Origin: Nonomuraea gerenzanensis
Lineage (GTDB): Bacteria > Actinomycetota > Actinomycetes > Streptosporangiales > Streptosporangiaceae
Length of the DNA: 64,000 nucleotides
Direction of reading: 5' to 3'
Assembly: GCF_020215645.1 (NCBI RefSeq)
Contig: NZ_CP084058.1
Coordinates: forward strand, 7,750,001-7,814,000
Both the position numbers and the translations under genes were made by a program. The notes below the pieces were generated by a model, which did not search any database, was not told where the DNA came from, and saw only the letters and a program-made list of their open reading frames with translations. Each line of letters begins with the position of its first letter. Within the stretch, counting starts at the first letter, position 1. Positions 60,494 to 64,000 of this stretch are shown here, in pieces.

Positions 60494-62748
60494 CACACTC
60501 GCCTCCGGTAGATGTGCTGGGCGGCGTCGCGGTAGACCAGCGTGTAGTCATCTGTCAGCGAGGCGCGCTCGCGCAGCGCCTGCCAGGTCCTGTCCTCTTT
60601 CCCCGGTGCGGTACGCGCGTAGATCCACTGGATTCCGCGACCGGCCGGGTCCTCCAGCGCCGGGCGCCAGAGGCGGAAGCTGCCCTCGTAGACGATCCGC
60701 CCCAGCGGGATGCGCGACTCGAAGGCGACGATCTCGTTGCCGTGGTTCTCCATGAGCACGAGCCCGCCGTCGTAGTGGCGCCGCCACCAGTCCCACGCCC
60801 GCGCTGCCACGCGCCCCTCGTGGCCCGCGTCCCAGTGCATCGGCTCGGCCAGCGTCGCGGTGCCGGGCACCGCCAGGACCGTGCCCATCATCGCGCAGGC
60901 GCCCACGGCCGGCACCCAGCGGCGCCGCGGCGGGATCAGCGACACCAGGTAGGCGGCGAAGAGCGCGGCGGCCAGCGCCATCACCAGGGCGAAGCGCACG
61001 TTGTACAGGCCGCCGCCGTGCACCTCGGGCACGTGCAGCGGGCGCTGCCCCAGGTACAGGGCCAGGACGAAGAACGGCAGGAAGACCAGCAGCGTGTACG
61101 GGGCGACCGCCTCCACCCCGAGCCGTCGCCGCCAGGCGTACACCAGCGTGCCCGCCGCGCCCGCGAGCGGCGTGAGCAGGCCGAGCGCGTGCGTCATGGC
61201 GTAGAGGTAGGTGCTCAGGGCGACGGCGGGCGCGCCGATGTTCGGATCGCCGGACGCGACCCACAGCGCCGGCTTGGCGTACTCGCCGGAGTGCCAGTAC
61301 AGCCAGTCGTCGAAGATCAGCCAGGCCCAGGCCACCCAACCGGCGATCCCGGCGAACGCCACCACCCCGAAGAAGATCAGGTGCGCCTCCAGCCGGGCGA
61401 GCCCGCGCCAGCGCCGGAAGGAGACGAACCCCACCACCACCGTCATCGCCACCGCCAGCACCCAGCCCTCGTAGCGGGTCAGCGTGGCCAGCAGCGTCGC
61501 CGCCGAGGCCAGCGAGAGCTGCGTGTAGCGGCCGGTGCGGCACCACTGCGCCAGGTGGTGCACCGCCGCGGCGATGCAGGCGAACAGCAGCAGCTCCGTC
61601 ATCGGGGTGCTCTGCAGGTAGAGCAGGTTGGGGTTGAGGGCGAGCAGCCCGGCCGCCGTCAGCCCGGCCGCCCTGCGGCGCACCGCGTCGGTGCCCGCCA
61701 TCCCGGCGGCGATCAGGTACGCGTACCGCACGGTCACCACGTACGAGACCATCGAGATCAGCGACCCCGCCAGCCCCGAGTAGAACAGCCCGTCGTGCCA
61801 GACGGCGGGCAGGGCCAGCAGGTGCGGCAGCGGCGGCCAGACGCCGCCGAGCTGGGCCAGCCCGGGGGTCGGGCTGTCGATCACCCGGCGGGCGATGAGC
61901 AGGTGCGAGCCGCTGTCCTTGTAGGCCAGCACGGTGCCCAGGTCCAGGTGGTACAGGCAGGCGATGATCGACAGCGCCACGCTCACCAGCGTGACCACGG
62001 CGAGCACCGGGTCGCGCGGCATGCGCCAGGCGGGGCGGCGGCGCCCGCGGTCGAAGCGCAGGCCCGCCCTGGCTCGCGAGACCGCCCTCGGCACCGGGGC
62101 GCGGCCCTGCGGTGACAGGGGCAGCTCGACGATCCTGACGTCCCCCCGCCCGGCCGCCGCCAGGGGCGTGGCCAGCGCGGCCCCGCCGTGCTCGCGCTCC
62201 TCCAGCAGCCACCTGTCGAGCAGCCGGTAGGAGCAGGCGCCGCCGCGCGCGCGGCCCCGTGGCAGCAGGCGTTCCCAGGCGGCCCAGCTCAGCACGGTGG
62301 CGCGGCGGGAGCGCGAGCGGGTCCGTCCCGGCGTGCCGACCACCGCGTCGGCCCGCTCCTCGCGTTGCACGCGCAGCAGCACGGGCAGGTCGGCGGCGTC
62401 GATCCGGTCGCCGGGCCCGACGAGCACGAGCCGCCGCATGTCGGTGCGTTCCAGCGCGGCCAGGACCCCGGCGCGCTCGGCCTCGGGCGAGTCAGGCTCG
62501 CCGTCGTGCGGCACGGTGAGGACGCGGTCGGGATAGCGCGAGGCCAGCGCGTCCAGGGCGCCGGGCGCGCCGCCCGGCCGGCCGACGATGACGATCCGGT
62601 GCTCCAGGCCCGCTTCGGCGAGCGTCGCGAGCAGCGCCTCCACCTCGTGTTCGAGGTCGTCGGGACGGGGGCGCGCAGGGAAGACGACGGCGACCGAGTC
62701 GTTCTTCCCCACCGGGTTCAGCCCTGGCGGATGCTCCTGGGACGGCAT
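60493..62748 (-). CDS. GT2-like domain fused to a GT-C membrane glycosyltransferase
   Basis: A 751-residue protein from ATG 62748. Residues about 1-240 follow a nucleotide-sugar transferase plan (VAVVFPARPRPDDLEHEVEAL, VIVGRPGGAPGALDALA, LVLVGPGDRIDAADLPVLL), but donor-binding acidic motifs are weak, so this part may be inactive. From about 250 on it is a multi-span GT-C (ArnT/PMT-like) enzyme: first luminal loop HLDLGTVLAYKDSGSHLLIARR with the catalytic-type Asp, and about ten transmembrane segments. A soluble tail (DWWRRHYDGGLVLMENHGNEIVAF) closes it. A lipid-linked sugar donor is likely. It is coupled to the cellulose-synthase-like gene. Confidence 0.8.
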   Translation of the reverse strand: MPSQEHPPGLNPVGKNDSVAVVFPARPRPDDLEHEVEALLATLAEAGLEHRIVIVGRPGGAPGALDALASRYPDRVLTVPHDGEPDSPEAERAGVLAALERTDMRRLVLVGPGDRIDAADLPVLLRVQREERADAVVGTPGRTRSRSRRATVLSWAAWERLLPRGRARGGACSYRLLDRWLLEEREHGGAALATPLAAAGRGDVRIVELPLSPQGRAPVPRAVSRARAGLRFDRGRRRPAWRMPRDPVLAVVTLVSVALSIIACLYHLDLGTVLAYKDSGSHLLIARRVIDSPTPGLAQLGGVWPPLPHLLALPAVWHDGLFYSGLAGSLISMVSYVVTVRYAYLIAAGMAGTDAVRRRAAGLTAAGLLALNPNLLYLQSTPMTELLLFACIAAAVHHLAQWCRTGRYTQLSLASAATLLATLTRYEGWVLAVAMTVVVGFVSFRRWRGLARLEAHLIFFGVVAFAGIAGWVAWAWLIFDDWLYWHSGEYAKPALWVASGDPNIGAPAVALSTYLYAMTHALGLLTPLAGAAGTLVYAWRRRLGVEAVAPYTLLVFLPFFVLALYLGQRPLHVPEVHGGGLYNVRFALVMALAAALFAAYLVSLIPPRRRWVPAVGACAMMGTVLAVPGTATLAEPMHWDAGHEGRVAARAWDWWRRHYDGGLVLMENHGNEIVAFESRIPLGRIVYEGSFRLWRPALEDPAGRGIQWIYARTAPGKEDRTWQALRERASLTDDYTLVYRDAAQHIYRRRV

Positions 62749-63193
62749 GCGGTGCTCACCGCCCCGGCGCCGCGCAGGCGGCCGATGGCGTACGGAAATA
62801 TCCGAAATCAGCGCATCCGCTGGCCCACCCGCCGCCTCGCAGAACGCGCACATCCGTACAAGTCATGTTTCTCCAACGATGCGATCCGACAAGGCCACGG
62901 GTCGCCAGAATTCACGGGGTCAGGAGATTTGCCCGTACCGTCCAACCCGACACCGATTATCACTGTTGCCGCAGCTCAGAGCCTTGATCCCACTCCCAAA
63001 AGCCTGGCAAAGAGTCATATCGACCACACACGATGGGAAATATCCGATATTTCGAAGAAGTCACCGCGACCGCGACACACCCTGCCGATAAGCCGAGGAA
63101 TTCTCGCGACCGCCGTTAGCATGACTTCGCGATATTCGCGAGGTTCACGTCGCCGGGCGTCAACCGGCTATTCATGACAAAAAAGGACCCATC
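62749..63193. other. AT-richer divergent intergenic region with repeated palindromic elements
   Basis: About 445 bp between divergent genes, visibly lower in GC than the coding parts, without a protein-like frame. It contains GGAAATATCCGA at 62794-62805 and again at 63036-63047, where it is part of a perfect palindrome, plus TCGCG-N5-CGCGA at 63127-63141. The lectin ribosome site (AAAAGGA) ends it. Confidence 0.55.
63037..63053. promoter_or_regulatory. 17-bp perfect palindrome, candidate operator of the glycan/lectin locus
   Basis: GAAATATCCGATATTTC has 8-bp arms around a central C. A half-matching copy (GGAAATATCCGAAATC) lies about 240 bp away near the divergent glycosyltransferase gene. 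No regulator gene is in view, so the binder is unknown. Confidence 0.45.
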
Positions 63194-63736
63194 ATGAGGT
63201 TGTGCACCACTGCTCGCGCCGCCGCGAGCTGCGCCGTCACGGCGATCGCCCTCACCACGCTCTCCGCACCGCCCGCGGCGGCGGACACGCGCCCCTGGTA
63301 CGGCGGCGACGTCGTGGAGATCCAGACCCACGCCGACAAGTGCTTCGACGTCGCGGGCATCAGCGCCGAGGACCGGACCCCGATCATCCAGTACGGCTGC
63401 GACGACGAGACCCACCAGCGCTTCCGGCTGCGCCGGCTGCCCGACGGCTCGGTGGCCATCCAGACCTTCGCCGGCAAGTGCCTCGACGTCGAGCACGGCA
63501 GCTCCGCCGACGGCGCGCGGCTCGTCCAGTTCCGCTGCCACGCCGAGCCCAACCAGCGCTTCCGGTTCACGCCGACCAGCCGCGGCCGGTTCATCATCCG
63601 CACCGCCGCCGGCAAGTGCCTGGACGTGCGCGACGGCAGCCTCGGCGACCAGGCCCCCATCGTCGCCTACAGCTGCCACGGCAACGTGAACCAGAGCTTC
63701 TACCTCGTTCCCGTCCGGCCGTGGTCCGGCATGTGA
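63194..63736 (+). CDS. Secreted ricin-type beta-trefoil lectin
   Basis: A 180-residue secreted protein. Residues 1-30 are a Sec signal (ending APPAAA before DTRPW). The mature chain is one beta-trefoil of three repeats, each with a cysteine pair and a terminal Q-x-F: KCFDV...YGC...HQRF, KCLDV...FRC...NQRF, KCLDV...YSC...NQSF. QxF replaces the classical QxW. Such domains bind galactose- or xylose-containing glycans; there is no catalytic domain attached. The stop overlaps a GTG start of a glycosyltransferase (GTGA), linking an exported lectin to a cytoplasmic glycan enzyme. ATG 63194 has AAAAGGA upstream. Confidence 0.9.
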   Translation: MRLCTTARAAASCAVTAIALTTLSAPPAAADTRPWYGGDVVEIQTHADKCFDVAGISAEDRTPIIQYGCDDETHQRFRLRRLPDGSVAIQTFAGKCLDVEHGSSADGARLVQFRCHAEPNQRFRFTPTSRGRFIIRTAAGKCLDVRDGSLGDQAPIVAYSCHGNVNQSFYLVPVRPWSGM

Positions 63737-64000
63737 GCAACGCGCCGGCCCGCCGGCGGCTGCAGGCGCGGCACGGTGCGCCTGCAGCCGCGCCGGTCAG
63801 CGTGGACATCGTCATCCCCGTGCTCAACGAGGAGCGCGCGCTGCCGGGGTGCGTCCGGACGCTGGCCGCCTACCTCGGCGGCTTCCCGCTGCCGTGGCGC
63901 ATCACGATCGTCGACAACGGCAGCACCGACGGCACCTGGCGGGCCGCCGCCGCGCTGGCCGCCGAGCTGGAGCAGGTGCACGCCCGCCGGCTCGACATCC
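63733..64000 (+). CDS. GT2 glycosyltransferase, dolichyl-phosphate-sugar synthase-like (5' part)
   Basis: An open frame from GTG 63733 to the right edge (89 complete codons). After a basic lead (APARRRLQARHGAPAAAP) comes VDIVIPVLNEERALPGCVRTL and ITIVDNGSTDGTW, the nucleotide-sugar-binding start of family 2 transferases such as polyprenyl-phosphate glycosyltransferases. Its start overlaps the lectin stop. The DxD region and any membrane segments lie beyond the window. It could supply the lipid-linked sugar for the GT-C enzyme at 60493-62748. Confidence 0.85.
   Translation, partial: MSNAPARRRLQARHGAPAAAPVSVDIVIPVLNEERALPGCVRTLAAYLGGFPLPWRITIVDNGSTDGTWRAAAALAAELEQVHARRLDI

Overview
The window is a piece of a high-GC actinomycete chromosome. 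Third codon positions are almost always G or C, and GTG and TTG starts are frequent. A complete SUF operon led by a SufR-type repressor, an opcA-containing pentose phosphate operon, an acVLRF1 protein and a CU044_2847/Trypco1-type protein all point to Actinomycetia. A Streptosporangiales organism (Nonomuraea-like) is my best guess, but that is inference from gene content and style. I found no tRNA, rRNA, CRISPR array, prophage or insertion sequence.

Layout. 1-6.6 kb: a LacI regulator cut by the left edge, a TetR/NmrA divergent pair, an acVLRF1-like ribosome rescue factor, a degenerate EAL-type protein, and an exported lipoprotein-type PLP enzyme coupled to an EEP phosphatase. 6.6-7.6 kb: the two ends of a decayed ABC transporter/two-component locus. 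7.6-10.5 kb: beta-carbonic anhydrase, hisG-hisE and an acetylxylan-esterase-like hydrolase. 10.5-14.3 kb: the most unusual locus, a Trypco1-type small protein followed 3 nt later by a 1142-residue protein that joins a trypsin-like protease, a STAND NTPase, a histidine kinase and a receiver. 14.6-17.7 kb: a sugar ABC importer without its own ATPase. 17.8-19.8 kb: a DEAD-box helicase with a repetitive charged tail.

20.0-26.5 kb: the SUF iron-sulfur operon (sufR-B-D-Rieske-C-S-U-T), with a candidate SufR site and a candidate DtxR/IdeR iron box in front. 26.5-31.9 kb: exporters (Bcr/CflA-type MFS, ABC-2 pair, second MFS, EamA). 32.2-39.8 kb: an eight-gene, start-stop-overlapped operon that looks like hydroxyproline catabolism (three-subunit D-hydroxyproline dehydrogenase, pyrroline-hydroxycarboxylate deaminase, two racemase/epimerases, ornithine-cyclodeaminase-like reductase, GntR regulator). 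39.9-44.1 kb: heme A and heme O synthases flanking a DUF218 protein, a PrsW-type protease and a small unknown gene. 44.4-52.5 kb: tkt-tal-pgi-zwf-opcA-pgl. 52.5-55.4 kb: a WXG-like protein, a large DUF6571-like protein and a lipoprotein. 55.6-59.0 kb: adenosine deaminase, a methyltransferase and a TetR/SDR pair with a perfect palindromic operator. 59.0-64.0 kb: a surface-glycan type cluster of glycosyltransferases and a secreted ricin-type lectin, cut by the right edge.

Much of the window is housekeeping. The parts worth follow-up are the protease-STAND-kinase locus, the eroded ABC/two-component scar, the minisatellite inside the hydroxyproline dehydrogenase subunit, the iron box before suf, the WXG/DUF6571 module, and several short tandem repeats that fill gaps between convergent genes.
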